DNA of 64,000 nt from Welwitschia mirabilis (GCA_051453625.1 JBOZIK010000001.1:193340292-193404291); one strand, 5' to 3'. Counted from the first letter of the stretch, positions 1 through 13,000 are shown. The notes: generated by a model not told the origin, from the letters alone. Numbers and translations are program-made.

Positions 1-830
1 TAAATAGCAAATAACTTATGTGCATGAGAACAAATAAAGGTATTTTGTTAAAAATGTTCTTAATGTAAGTAAGGTGGATTTTGATGCAAGGGGCTTAATT
101 TGATTATTAGATGATAAAAATGTAGGTTTGTTAATTTTAGAGTCTACTCTCGAATTTGGATAGCGATCATGTCCTCTCCAAGGATGGTACCCTTATCTCT
201 TGAGGGAGTAAAAAGACAAAATGTAAAGTACCTCGGGGGAGTATTTAAGTCATCAGTCAGTTTTGATTACCTCAACTACATACCCCCCTAAGAGAGAATA
301 TCATGCAATGTTTATTATCTACTTATACTTTAAACTCAATAAATTTTTAAACTGATTACACTTATGCCTCTCTGTCAACTTGATGATGAAATCCAAGTAT
401 ACCCTACCATTGTGCCTTTAACCTTCATCCAATATACCTTCTATTACCAAGGCGTACATAGGAATTTAGACCTTAGAGTTCTCGAAACATTTTTGTTTAA
501 GAGAGACACATCTTTCTGTACAGCCCGAACTCCATAGTTAAGGTAGTTAAAAGGTTGTACAACAAGCTTAAAGGGTAATGTATCCTAACATAGATCTCTA
601 TCTATGTAATGCTTCCTATGCTCTCCATCAACTAAACATTATTGCTAGTAACATATCTGATGTATTTATGATGAATGTAACACCAAAAACACATACAACG
701 ATATACTTAGACTTAGTACAATTAATCGAAGTGAATCTTTCTCAACATCATAGACTTATTTTAATCTATCTAAATCATAAACATAGGTCTAATTAAGAAA
801 CAATCAAGTCAAGCGGATCTAGATCCACAT
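1..830 (-). repeat. inverted copy of the ~850-bp repeat (R850)
   Basis: The reverse complement aligns over most of its length with 58500-59400. Shared blocks include the stretch around TAGATAGAGATCTAT, a run around TACGCCTTGGTAAT and a GGGGGTAT block followed by AATAATCAAATTA. The small forward reading frame at 578-796 lies inside the repeat and is not a gene. I do not recognise the family. It has no visible coding capacity, and its left edge is cut by the window start. Confidence 0.75.
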
Positions 831-1319
831 CCCAAACTTAACTTGATAAAAGGAAAACATAGAAAAAGCAAGGTAAAGGGCTTACAATGATCATAAAAAT
901 CTTCAAAGACCTTTAAAAAACATGAAAAATGTTTAAAAAACTAAGTTTAAGGCTTATAAATGTGAAAAATCCTAAACAATTTAGAAAAACTTGAAAAATA
1001 GCTTAAAAAGGCTAAAAACTAAAAAACTGTTTATTTATGCAAAATAGAACTAATGGCTAAGCAATGGCTTAGCTAAACATATGTATGTATAAGGAATCTA
1101 CGACTAAGTAATAGCTTACAAAACTGCATGTGCACAAAAGGCAGAAACAAGTAGGCATAAGTTTTTTAAAAAATGGATTTCGACACTAGGCAGAATCAAA
1201 CCTTAGACCTGTCAATTAACGCTTAAGATACTTTATCACTGCATTAACAATTTCTTGGTAAATAATGATAGCAAATAATGATAGCAAATAATGAAAAAAA
1301 GGTTTCATTAATGGTATCG
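831..1319. other. unannotated AT-rich stretch with a small 13-bp tandem repeat
   Basis: I see no gene here. Positions 1260-1294 hold about 2.7 copies of AAATAATGATAGC, an ordinary slippage product. Confidence 0.5.
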
Positions 1320-2660
1320 GGTATAACATGCAATGGGATGATGAGCTACAAGAGTAAGCTAAAAAGCAGATCGAAAGGAGCAACTACAGAGGCACAGTGG
1401 CAGATGAGATTAGCAAATAGAGGTACACAGAGCTAGTAGACAGAGGTGCACAGAGGTCAGCGGTAAGAGCATGGGGAGATGAGACTAGTAATAGGAGGCC
1501 CACATAAAGCACAAAGTCTAGTAGCAAAAGCATGAGAAGACACTGTGGTAACAGAGTGCAAGACTAGACACAGGCAAGGGAATCTATAAGACGATTGATG
1601 CGTATTGCATATTGTGTAGGGCATGAGTGTAAGAAGGCATAGGCAAAGATGCAGTGAGTAATAAATGCATAGAAAGGGAGGCATGGAGGGGTAATCATAG
1701 GCATGAATAGTGTAGATCAACTTTGTCTATTTAACAGCTATCAGCAGAGTACATAGAAAGCCCGAAGAATGCGATTGGAGCATCTTGTAAGGATGAAATC
1801 GATAGTCACAGGTGCAAATAGATAGTGGATATGATGGATCATGAGCAGAAATAATGGGGAGTAATTCTAATAAAAGATACACATGGGAAGCAGGCCGCCA
1901 GGTATTAGAAGATGCACAGAGAAGATAAAATAGTTGAAAAAGAAATGTTGCATAAAAGAATAAATGCTCTTGAATGATGCCAAGCCAGGAAATCATAGCA
2001 GCTGGGATCGGACAGTAAGAAGAATCTAACTGCGTGTAGCAAGTGCAGTTCACCATAGCTCAGAAGATCTCAAAGGACTCATGTGAGCATAAACAACATG
2101 ATAGTGAAGAAAAGACACATGGAAGGCAGGGCGAGTACAAGATCCATCACAAGCAAAGTTAATATAATAGTGATTAGTTTAATGAGTCATAAGTGACAAG
2201 ATCCGAAATTGTAGACTACGAGCACGAGAAGCTACAGGAGGAGGAATGCATGCAATAGGCAGCACAACAGGATTGTGGGCACTATGCAGAAACTATAATA
2301 TGCCAAGGTGGCTAGATTTATAAGCATGAAAGTGTGTTGTATGGATGCAATAGCACAACAGGCAGAGAGGAAGAGGTGATATGGCATTACAGGAAAATGA
2401 GAGTTGTGACTGAAACGCACATAGGTGGATCTCGAATCATGCAAGAAGAAAAATGAGGAGCACAGATGGACAATTCAATAGTCAACACCATGAGTAGCAT
2501 AGATTCTTGAAGGACACACAACAATCTAGTACAAAGCAAAATGACATGATTGAGTGAAAGGCGAAAAGTGAAAACTCATAACAAGTGATACAAGCCAGAG
2601 GGAGAGTGGCACAGGGTGGTTAAAGCTTCCTAAATAAAAAGGGTCATCAGGCCAAAAAAC
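1320..2660. other. T-poor, purine-rich domain with spurious minus-strand ORFs
   Basis: The plus strand is visibly poor in T and rich in A and G for about 1.3 kb, with recurrent CAGAGG and AGCAT-type words. The complement is therefore A-poor, so stop codons are rare and three uninterrupted minus-strand frames appear (1457-1720, 1727-2056, 2232-2444). Their translations are rich in Leu, Ser, Cys, Tyr and His and resemble no family I know. I read them as consequences of composition. The block could be the leader of an unrecognised retroelement. Confidence 0.45.
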
Positions 2661-3049
2661 ACAGCTAAAACTAGTTGTTAAGAAATTAAAAAAATCAATT
2701 AACAAAGAAAAAGATTGAAATATTAGGTAATAAGCATCATAAAAGAATAAAAGAGGATGGTAGGAAGTTCGTAAGAATTCAATGAAACCATCAGAAGTAA
2801 ACCAAGGAGCAAATCCAAGGCTCTAAGAAATTAAAAAGATTAAAGCACAAGCACAAGATTTTCTAAAAATTACATTTTATTTCTCCTTCTTATTTATTTC
2901 ATTAAAGAGCTTGCTTATAAAGGCAAGCACACCATTATGGTTTAACTAGGGTTTTCATGTATCTCTAAGCATGAAATCATAGTGTGCATATAAACCTTAG
3001 AATTTTTATCCTTAAAAGAAAAAGTATTTTGGCCAACACATATTCATTT
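2661..3049. other. no recognisable feature
   Basis: AT-rich sequence with a TATA-like TTATAAAGG near 2914. Nothing else can be supported. Confidence 0.4.
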
Positions 3050-3720
3050 CTTAATTTAGGTACATGGCAACCATTATCAGTCACCTAAGTTTCATCATTA
3101 AGAAAATTAACAAAATTATCAAGGATTTTATTTAGTTAGAAGGGAAGGATAGGAATAGACTTCCTTTATGTAAATGAAATATCATTATCCAACCTAAGAC
3201 CTTGAGGGATTAGGGAATACAAAGACTAGAGGATAGTTTATTGATAAGGGCTAATAAAACTATTAAGAGAATATAACAGGGGCAACTATAATGGAGTGAA
3301 TTAATTGAGTATAAGTAAAATTTATGGGAAAATAAAGGATGAAAATCATACTTGTGGAGGTATCTTTTTAACATGCACTAAGAGATTTACACCTCAAGAG
3401 TTACATATGAAGATATAGCCAAAATTATTCTAATTAAAAAAATGATAAATTATAGGGGAAAGAGGTCTTTTGGAAAGGTTAAATCTTAGACAAGATTAAA
3501 AATTCTTTCTGGTTAAAAAACACAACAAATGTCTAACTAGGGATTAATTAATTAAAAGGGAAATGTTTGTCCCCTTTAACTATCATATTTGTTAATCCAC
3601 TTTCTAAAATAATGAGCAATTATTTTAATGGATGCACTTAGATCAAGCATCTTATAGCCATTATGTCCAATTACTATAAGAAAAGTGGTGAGTACAAATA
3701 CTGGTAGAGAGAATGAGTTT
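3050..3720 (+). pseudogene. LINE (non-LTR retrotransposon) reverse transcriptase C-terminal remnant
   Basis: Plus-strand translation from about 3060 follows the C-terminal part of plant L1-type reverse transcriptase. It shows an alternating hydrophobic/basic stretch (SFIIKKINKIIKDFI), a stop where Trp is expected, then QPKTLRD and GIQRLED in the place of the usual PK..GGLGI..L block. A weak zf-RVT-like segment follows near 3460-3700 in another frame. Three in-frame stops sit where the family has Trp. The catalytic core is absent, so this is a 5'-truncated dead copy. The family assignment rests on spacing and a few conserved positions only. Confidence 0.45.
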
Positions 3721-5160
3721 TTATTACTACTTTCCAGATTTAGAGAATCTAAAATCATATCGTGTTTAACAATGCTCCATTACCACTTCCTACATATTTG
3801 GCAAGCTACTTATAGTGTTACCATTTCAAAATTAAGACAACTATCAAATCTATACCATTGCATTAACTAAAGATTATAGCTATCTTCAATGATTGCCTAG
3901 AGCTCTAAAGTTTAAGTTATGGGATGGAATACTCTCTTACATAACTAAAAGGGGCACTGTAAGTGGATATTACCCCCTTTTACAAATGGACAGAAGCCTA
4001 TACTATATTTAAAAAGGTGCAAATTGAAGTTAAAGAGAAAGTCCTAGCAAGATATCTTAAGGTTCTTGTGGATGTTGAGAAGATCCCTATTGATGTTAGA
4101 GGGTAAAGAGAAGTCAATCACTTTTTCATCGATGGCATTCTGAAGCTGTCAAGTGGGTACATTGAAAGAAAAGTCATATTTCCTCCTTACAAAATGGGGG
4201 CTAAGCTTATTAATAGATACTTTGTGCTCTCAAGCTATAGCTCAAAGTTGAAAGAAATTTACTTTTTATTATCAAAGGTGCTTAATTCAAGCCATAAAAT
4301 AAATATTTTCCTCTAACTCATGCAAGTTCTTAGAAAGAAAGATATAACAAGGTATTTCAGCCTTGTTATGACCGTTTAGAAAGTACCTAAAGGAAGTCAT
4401 GAAGTCCCACAACTAAAAGGCAGAGGAAAAATAAAGAGAAAGTGAAGGCCCAAAATAAAAAGAAGAGGAACAATTCAAGGGTGTTACAAGATAGCAGTGA
4501 CTAAGTTGGTACTAGTGAATAGGAGTTAACTTCACCCCTAGAATAGTAAACTAGAACGTCTTCACTCAATAATAATGAAGCTAGGGGAAGAGCATAGCCA
4601 GAGTCTGAGATGAGAGAGGATTTGCTTACAAAGCATTAAAAAGAGTTGTCACAAGATCAAGATGAGTCTAGGACTAATATAAACCATGAACCTAAAAAAT
4701 GGGAGCTCAACCTTGAGGAGGTTAGGAATGCAGTTCTATTTGCTACAACTAAAGTCATGTAGAAATACCCCTTTCACATGCTAAGAATCAGTCACAGAGT
4801 GACCAAGAGCACTATAATGACTCATTATAGAATAACTATACTTAAACTACATTCAAAAAAAACCTTGAAGGGAGCTGAGGCATGCAAAGAGGTAAACTAA
4901 GCATTTGAGGCTTTAGTAGATGATCTTAGAATACATATAGTTCAAAAGAACCATATGTATCTCTTTTTGGTATGCAGGGGCATTTAATATCTAGTGTTAT
5001 CTCTTTTTGTATGTCACTTTTTATTACAGAAGATAGAAATTTTGCTAGTTTCTTATGTTAATAGTTTTATTGTAATGTACAGGGGTAACTTCAGCCTAAA
5101 CCCATAATTAATGCATTTTACGAGCTCGGTTTTGGCATTAAAAAAATAATAATAATTAGA
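3721..5160. other. degenerate repeat DNA ending in an A-rich tract
   Basis: Short open stretches occur, for example 4020-4100, but no family can be named. The segment ends near 5130-5160 in an A-rich, TAA-repeat-like run. Such a run could be the 3' tail of the LINE remnant upstream, but the distance from the reverse transcriptase remnant (1.4 kb) makes this doubtful. Confidence 0.3.
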
Positions 5161-7290
5161 TAGCAAAGAAGAGGATATATTATATACATATATAGAAAGT
5201 AATAATAATATTATAAAAGTAAAATAAAAATTAAAGTATGCATTCCTTGATTAAGTGAATAATTAGACCTAACTCATTGCACATAAGAATTTTACTTATC
5301 AGTTAAGAATGAAGACCTTAATAAGAAGGGCATAACTTGTTATTTCCCAAAGAATACCAACTAGAAATGATACAAAATGAAATAATTTTAATTATTATTC
5401 ATCTTATATTCTTGAATTATTAGTATATTTTTATTAGATAATTTTATATAATTATGAATATTAATTATAAGTATTTTTTTTACTTCTAAAATGTATTGTA
5501 CCCAAAAATTAATAATTAATTATTTATAAATATAAAAATAAATTACGCTAATTTTCTCAAACTATAGCTAGAATAGGATCTACAAAAATTAATTTTATCA
5601 ATATTAAATTACTATAAATATTTTTCGTACTTTGTATTATTATATTTTAAATGTACATATTGCCAAAATGTTTAGAGTTATTGTAATATCACATCACACT
5701 AAAAAGGTTATAAGTGTTAACTTACTTTGAATTTTTAAGTAATTGATGACTCTTTGAAAAAAAATAAGATTCTCTATATCTTAGAATACTTATTTGCCAT
5801 AAAATATTAAGTATTGATTTTATAAGATGAAACTAATTGGTTGTTGTCTTTTTGTTTTTAAACTTATTTTCATAAAATAAATTTTAAAGATTTACTTAAT
5901 ACTAAAAAATATTAATTTTAAATTTTAGGATCTTAATAGAACCCTAGACTTATAAAAGAAATAATCATTAAATTTTATTTAATATTTAATAAGTTATCAT
6001 ATTTTTAAGTTATGCTTTTATTTTGTAAAATTTGGAATTTATCTATATAATTAATAAAAAATCCATAAATAATTTTACAAAATATATAGTTCAAAAAATT
6101 CATAATGATGTCTCTAAAGAGACATTCTAAAGGTAGAACAGTAATCCCATCTCTTGATGGTTATGAGTTCGATTCTTGAAAAAGTTATTTGACAAAAAAA
6201 GAAAAAGAAAAATGGTAATAAAACTTACTTTAAATATTCTAAAGATTATACAAGATAAATATTGCATAATATAGAGTAACATTACTTTAAAAAGAAAAAA
6301 GTAATGCACAAGATTCATTCAAAGGGGAGACTTTCAATAATCCTTAAGATTTGACATGAAGGATTGCCTTGCATAAATAAAATTTAAAGATTAGTTAACT
6401 CATCCTAATAAGAGGATATTAATTTGTATTTGATAAAAACCAAAATATAAAATACTTTTAATATTTTATATTATAATATAAACTTGCATATTTAAATATT
6501 AAAGTGAATCCCTTAGTCACTTCTTTAACTATTGCCCTTGGTAAGCCTCGTTAGGACACATGTATAAAGATACCTTAGATTTCTCCCTTATTTTAGTTCG
6601 AGCATAATGGAAGTGATAATTTCAATTAAGGAAATACTATACTAAGAATATGTAATGGCCTATGACAATACTCTATTATGTAACTATATTTTCAGAGAAA
6701 AATAGATAGCATAGGAGCAAATAAGAACCTTAGAATGGTAAATGATTGGTAACTACTACTTGATGAAGACTTGATGAGGATTTTATGAAGACTTAAGCTT
6801 TAAGATCCTTATCTCCAAAATTCAAGATCCAAGCTCCAAAAATTCAAACTCCAACCTCAAAAGTAAGAGGATGAGAAAAGAAGAAGATGAGAAGAATAAG
6901 AAGAAATTTTAATAGTATATACTAGCATGAAAATGAATTGATTTATAAGAGAGGGAAGGGCTCTATTTATTAGTAAATTAAAGGCCAAGTATTCTTGATA
7001 CAATCAGTCAAAGATCTTACACATCATTTTTACATATAAGGTAATATGATCACATTAAATTGGATAAGATTGGTCATTAACAAGTTTAATGAACTTGAAT
7101 AATAAATTACATGACACATATACCTACCTTGGTTAGGTAATTTTATTACTTTAATAAGTAAGTCTAATTACTAACATTATTTTCACATACTAGCTTCTTC
7201 TTAATCATTCATTGTCCCATCATCATACTTAATCAATTGAAAGCATGCTTTGATCAATGTGTAATATGCATTATAAGAATAATCTTTTCT
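5161..7290 (-). repeat. Tekay-like (family B) LTR, outer part, interrupted
   Basis: This aligns along its length with the LTRs at 30504-32010 and 39670-41500. Shared blocks include AATAATTAATTA followed by TTACG/TTACAG and a TTTCTCA/TTTTTCA block, then CCCTTAGTCACTT (6510), the AAGATCC/CAAGCTCC stretch near 6800 and the GAGAGGGAAGGGCTC block at 6950. The expected TGTAACACCC-type end is missing on the left. Homology stops near 7290 and resumes at about 11241, so the copy is split by the oppositely oriented element between. Confidence 0.7.
6115..6215 (+). repeat. possible tRNA-derived SINE fragment inside the LTR
   Basis: A good RNA polymerase III B-box (GAGTTCGATTC) at about 6167 is followed by an A-rich tail (6190-6213). 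The segment has no clear counterpart in the related LTRs at 31 and 40 kb, so it looks inserted. The A-box is weak and no target duplication was confirmed. Confidence 0.3.
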
Positions 7291-7299
7291 ATTATTACA

Positions 7300-7799
7300 T
7301 CCCACATTTTATAACCTTTAATTACTCTAATATTAAACATTTTAATATGTTAATTATATGATAGTTTTTGGTATTTTAGTTTTAAGGTGAAACCCTTCTT
7401 TAATTAGACACTTTGTAAAAACTAATATTTATTTTTATAATCAATAATGTCTTATATTTTTTGTTATGTCACAAAAAAAATTTAATTATGCTTGATTTTA
7501 AATTCTGGATGCTTATTCAATATTTTAAGTAATTAATCTTGATTTTTGTGTAGTTTGCATTAAATTTGATATTTTTGATAATTATATTATGAAAATTTTA
7601 TGATCAAAATAAATAAGGTATCCAAATATTGAAATTAACTAGTTTTATTTACATAGAAATCTAATTTACATGGTAAAATTATTAAATTAAGGATTTTACC
7701 AAAAGGTATAAAGCAATAAAAGCATAATAAATCTTTGTATACCCATTTATTTATGTGTTTCATCCAAGTTAAAATGTAAAATTTCTTAACAAAAGTAAA
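7300..7799 (+). repeat. 3' internal segment of a plus-oriented Tekay-like element
   Basis: The reverse complement of this stretch matches 11554-12060, including TTGGATGA..ACATAAATAAATG and AAATATAA.GACATTATT. It lies just upstream of the LTR that starts at 7800 and ends in a purine-rich run (ACAAAAGTAAA) that could be a polypurine tract. No coding sequence was recognised. Confidence 0.55.
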
Positions 7800-10700
7800 T
7801 GGTTAGTGTAGTTGGTGATAAAAATCTAAGTTTACTACATTATATTATGACATTTCTTTCTTATGTTTTGTGTTAATGCATTTGATAGATCATAAAATTA
7901 ATGAGCATGTAAATAAGTACATGCACTCTTATCCAAAAATCAAGAAGAATGAATAAGTAGATTTAACTCTACCATGACTTTTATCCTTCTTGATATTCAT
8001 AAAAGTATTTGATTTATAAAATGTTCTTTTTTTTTTATTCATTGAAATTAGAAAAGTTTGTCTCATTGTAATAAATAGCAGCTTTGAAAGTCATTTATAA
8101 GAAAAGATCTATTCCTTCAATACCTATTACAAATTGTTCAATGCATGCTTTTTAGTTGATTAAATATGGTTGTGAGCCTATAAAGGATTAAAAAGGAATT
8201 ACATAAGGAAATGATGTACGTAAATAACCTTAACATAAGGAAATGATGTACGTAAATAACCTTACTAATGAAAGTAAGAAAATTATTCACCCTAGTTGGA
8301 TGCATGAATCATAAATATGATGACTTTTGATCATACATACATTAATGTCACTTATCATTCAAGCTCAGCCAAGTTGTCACTAATCTTATCCAATGTAACA
8401 TAACTTGTCTTATACCATTCGATGTGATCAATGCGATCCACTTTAATGTAATCATATTCTCTCATATGTAAAATGGCATGTGTGATCTTTAACTAATTAA
8501 ATCAAAGAATTTTGGTTTATCTTTCTCTTATAAATAGAGCCCTTCCCTCTCTTGAAAACCAAATTTTGATAAGATTATAAATATGTTTATTTGATTGAGA
8601 TTCTCTCTTCAATTTGGCTCAAACAAAGATGAGGGAGAGATTTCCGGCATCTCTTTGCATTATTCATTAATGGAGTTAGCAATGGATAATTTTAGCCAAG
8701 TGACCAATAGTTAACTATAATATTTGGGTATTCATATTTTGTTGTGCATTGTTGATTGATTTGAAAGTTTCATTATTTATCATGCACGTATTATAAGGCT
8801 CTTACAAGGTGGATGATCTGATCCTTAATCACACTTACGCTAGCTAGTCCTTCATGTTAATCCTAAGGCTTAATGAAGTTGTCTACTTTTACTTAATCAT
8901 GCACTTAGTTTTATAATTAATGTAGATTTTTATTAATTAAAATTTATTTTGTATATTACATAGACTAATTACATTAGGCATTTGTATTAATTTTTCTCAA
9001 ATAAAGTTGCTTACATTTATATATGGATTTTTGTGTTCTCCATTATATGAAGCTTAATTTTTTTGAAAGTGATAACATAAGTTAGGAAGATCATAACTCA
9101 TTAATTATTACTTATAATTTAATAATATTTTTATAAGTCTAGATTTAATTAACCTTATAAACTTTTAATAACAATAATTTTTTTGAGAGTTAATAATTTT
9201 TTAAAAATAACTCTAAAAATAAACACAAAAAATAGTAAGCACTAAATCTCAAATTTAAAAATAAATAGTCCATATTGTAGAGAATTTAAAAAGATTTCTA
9301 AAAAATCTTAAATCAGTTAAAAGTTCAATGTAGTTTAAAAGTTATGACCTTTTTAGTATAGTGTGGTTTGATAATAATTCTAAAAATTTAGATAGTTTTT
9401 ACACTTAATGTATGATCTATAAAATGTATTTTTAGGTATCTAAATTTGATAGAGTTAATTTCTGAAAGTTATATAATTATACTACTTTAAGAAAAATTAT
9501 GAAAAATTATTTTTACCCTTATAAATAATTAATTATTAATTTTGAATCACATAATCTCTTAAAAGGCTAGAAATTATTCAACTAATCATATAAAAATTAT
9601 TAAATAAAATTAAGATTAAGTTATACTTATGACCAGGGAGTGGGATCTAGATTGTTCCCACCAAGTTAAGGTGGTAACAAAAACCACCCTACATATGTTG
9701 TCTTGTATAACATGTAGGCATGAGGTATGCCCTATTTTAGAACATGTAAGTGTGAGAAAAGTAACAAATGGGAAGGTCGCCAAGAATTGGATGGGCTTTT
9801 ACCTTCGCATTTTAACCGTCCATACTAACTAGTTTCGAATGTATAATAATTAAACCAATTTTATTTATGATTTTTGTGCTAAATTTTCTTTCATAAAGCA
9901 TAATTTGTGACTTATTTATGAAGGGCTTATTCTTAAATAGTAGTGGATTTTGTATTTTACCATAAATTAAGTTATTTATAAAACTTTATAATATTATTAA
10001 TAATCCTCATTCATATGTAAGTCCTCCTATTCCTTACTTACTATTAATTTAATAAATATTTTTGAGAACTTTAATGGTTTTCTCTTTGGTAATCTAGTTA
10101 CCTTAGTTCATTTTATTTTTATGCCCTTCATTGATCTCATGTACACATGAATTTTATTATCTCTTCATTAATCATATTCTTATGTTAAAAAGTTATTAGT
10201 TAAATTTGCAAAAAGAAGGTTTGAAAAGTTGTATAGTTTCATGTCTAAAATGTTTTTATTTCCTTTTAAAAAAACTCTAGAGTGAAGATATGACTTAGTT
10301 AGAGGTTTGAAAAGAATATATTTATAATGTTTTGAATTCCATTACTATATTTTTAAAGGAAATTATTTTGTAACATGCCAAATGAAGATTATGTACGTTG
10401 TTTGTTTTCTTTTATGTGTGATTGTTTGTAATAAATAAACATAATGTTATATAGGTCAACAAGCAACTAAATATCCATATTAGTTAAAATTGTATGAACG
10501 CATTCATGCAGTGTATTACTTAAATTATAAATAAACTAAGATAATTCTAATAAAGTGCATCTCCATATTGAGATTTCATTATAAGGTGTGTTACATTGCA
10601 TTTTTTCTATAAACCCTTTGAGAAGTGGATCTCATCACCACTCTCTGCCCTAATACCTAAACTCTTAGGTGTCTAAGGATCATATTCCCCCATATTCTTG

Positions 10701-11240
10701 TGCTTTAAGGAAGTGAGATGCATGCATCCACCTCATATATCATCTATTGCATTTTTAATAGTATATTGAGATGAAGTCTAAGCCCATGGAGTTGAGTTCA
10801 GTCATGTTTGTTTAGTTTAAAACCCAAAGTAGAAATAATTTACAACTAAATGATGGTCAAATATCAAGTTGGAATTCCATTAATAGGAGATGAAACCTCT
10901 TATTATATATTAATTAGGAATTATCCTAAACTTACATCCATGTTTGTATTAAAACAAGCTAACATCTCATGAACTATATACAAGACATCTTTGTATGACA
11001 AAAGACTGGGAAGAAATCTAGGACACATAAGTGACATCACAATTGTTTTTAAAATCAAATTAATCTTTTCATAAGGAATATTTTTAATGTCTATTTTTTT
11101 TTCTAAATATGTATAAGAATGCTAATGAAGTATGTGTAGAAGTTAATCCCAGGCTCTACTAAGGATTATCACTAATCTAAAAGAAAAAAAGAGAGAAAAA
11201 AGAAAAATTATGCGTATTAAGGGTAAATTAAGTTGGGTTG
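7800..11240 (+). repeat. long LTR of the Tekay-like family B, plus orientation
   Basis: The reverse complement of this ~3.4-kb stretch follows the LTR at 38539-41810 from end to end. Matches include the CATGGTAGAG block (7965), AATAGAGCCCTTCCCTC (8537), the AATAATTAATTA block (9520) and the GCATGCATCCACCTCAT block (10720). The start is TGGTTAG at 7800 and the end is a TGCTATA-type terminus near 11240, equivalent to the TGTTACA/TATCACA ends elsewhere. With the 500 bp upstream it looks like the 3' end of a plus-oriented copy inserted head-on into the minus-oriented LTR around it. The short frame at 9629-9832 is inside the LTR and is not a gene. Confidence 0.7.
8201..8264. repeat. perfect 32-bp tandem duplication
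   Basis: Positions 8201-8232 and 8233-8264 are identical over 32 bp, starting ACATAAGGAAATGATG. The surrounding LTR is strongly diverged from its relatives, so this duplication is much younger than the element, or is an assembly slip. Confidence 0.95.
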
Positions 11241-11553
11241 CTATAGTTATGCATAAGATTCAAAACTATTATGTATCATAATGAAATAAATATTGCTAAA
11301 TCCAATGAATAAGAAAATAAATATTTTATGAATAAAATACTTTTACAAATACCAAGAACAATAAAAGTTGTAATAAAATAAAATAATACTCGTTCATCCT
11401 TCTTAGTTTATAGGTGAGAGTACACATACTTATTTCATGCTTATTAATTGTAAAATCCATCAGATCCATCAACATAAAACATAAGAAATTAAATGTCATA
11501 CTTTTATATAATAACCTAATTTTTATCATTTTTTTAATTGACTAGGTTAACCA
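11241..11553 (-). repeat. resumed inner end of the interrupted Tekay-like LTR
   Basis: The stretch ATGCATAAGATTC..CCAATGAATAAG matches the LTR at 41540-41610, directly continuing the homology that broke off at 7290. The LTR terminus is the GGTTAACCA end at 11553, equivalent to TGGTTAG at 7800 read on the other strand. Confidence 0.65.
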
Positions 11554-12060
11554 TTTGCTTTACCAAGTATTTTTACTTTTTCTACTTGGATGATATACAT
11601 AAATAAATGAGTAAAAGACGTTACATGCCATTTATGTAAGTTTTTTATTACTATCTTATACCTTCTTGTAAATTTTTACTTCAATAATTTCAAACATGTA
11701 ATTTGGATGCGTTTATGTAAATGGAGTTATTTGATTTTAACATTTGCATAGCATCTATTTATTAATTTTTTAATGAAAAAATTTAGAAAAAGAATATTCA
11801 TTATTACACTTAATAAAAATAATAAAATTACAAAAAAATACTAAAAATTAAGGTTATTCACTAAAAATATTATACAAACATCTACAAGTCAAAATTAAGC
11901 ATGATATAGATCTTTAACATCATTTTTAGCAAAAATATAAAGACATTATTACTTGTAAAAACCAATGATAGTTGCCATAAAGCCTTTGATTTCAAAAATG
12001 ATTTTATGTAAAAATTTAAATATCAAAAAGTCCCATATGATTCTGTAAGTGATTAACATG
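11554..12060 (-). repeat. 3' internal segment adjoining the minus-oriented LTR
   Basis: The inverted match to 7300-7799 identifies this as the untranslated 3' part of a second, minus-oriented family B copy. No protein remnants were recognised. Confidence 0.5.
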
Positions 12061-13000
12061 TCCAAATATTTAAGTAACTACAAGTTTACAAAATTTGGTA
12101 AATAATATATAAGAAATAGACTATTAAAATTATGCTACTATTTTGTAGATTTGTTTTTGATTCATTGACAACTAATCAAGTAGCTAATAATTAGCCATAG
12201 CTAAAATGGTTTTTTAATCTTTGAAATGTATTTGTTAACTACCAATAAATCAATTGATGACCATCTCTATTCTTAGTCAATGATTACATAAAAAATCTAA
12301 TGACAGCTTTAGAGAGCTATTTCCTAAGTATGTGAGCCACTGTTACTTAACTAATGTTGCCCTACTAGACTACTTTGACTTCCAGTGCTATCTTATCATC
12401 CAAATCCTCTTAGCTTGTTTCTTAACTCATTTCTTTTTCCATCCATCCTATTTCCCTTTAATTTTCACTCAAGATCCTAGATCAATTGGCCTATTTTATC
12501 CATGCATGTTGCATGCATGGGAATGCTTAAATATTCAACATCCTTACATGCTTATAGAAGAGTCAAGATCAATGAATAAGTAATCAAGGCATATAATTAG
12601 TGCTTTTAACAACCCCACATAAGTTCTCATGAAAATGGAGGATGTTTAGTTATGATGACACTAATGACTAAGATGGTTAATAAGAGGTATTTATGAGGTA
12701 GTTATTTGGATGATACTAGTTTATTAGGATGAAGTTTAGTATCTTGAAATAATTATAACATATCCATGCATCTTATTGGATTTTTAAGGTAAGAACACAT
12801 GTAAATCTTGGTGTTAAAATATTTTTTGCTAGTGTTATAAATTAGTTTAAAAGAAATATATGCATGGAAAGAACTTAGCTCAAGTTATTTAATGCATATT
12901 TAGTTATTATTATTTAGGGTATCATTATTGTTAACCTTGGTTTGATGATAGTATTTTTTACAGTTTTTTTACCATGATAGTAATGCTAATAATCTTGAAC
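12061..13000. other. unannotated repeat-like DNA
   Basis: No supportable gene. The 83-codon frame at 12332-12583 has no family resemblance. A small palindromic run CATGCATGTTGCATGCATG lies at about 12501-12519. Confidence 0.4.

Noticed and set aside
1457-2444. Three minus-strand frames of 70-109 codons
   Set aside because: They follow from the T-poor composition of the plus strand. No domain, signal or start context supports a gene.
4020-4300. Stretch resembling the ORF1 nucleic-acid-binding region of plant LINEs
   Set aside because: The match is limited to a short VLARYLKVLVDVEKIP-like segment, and its place downstream of a LINE reverse transcriptase tail is wrong for ORF1.
9629-9832. 67-codon plus-strand frame
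   Set aside because: It lies inside the plus-oriented Tekay-like LTR.
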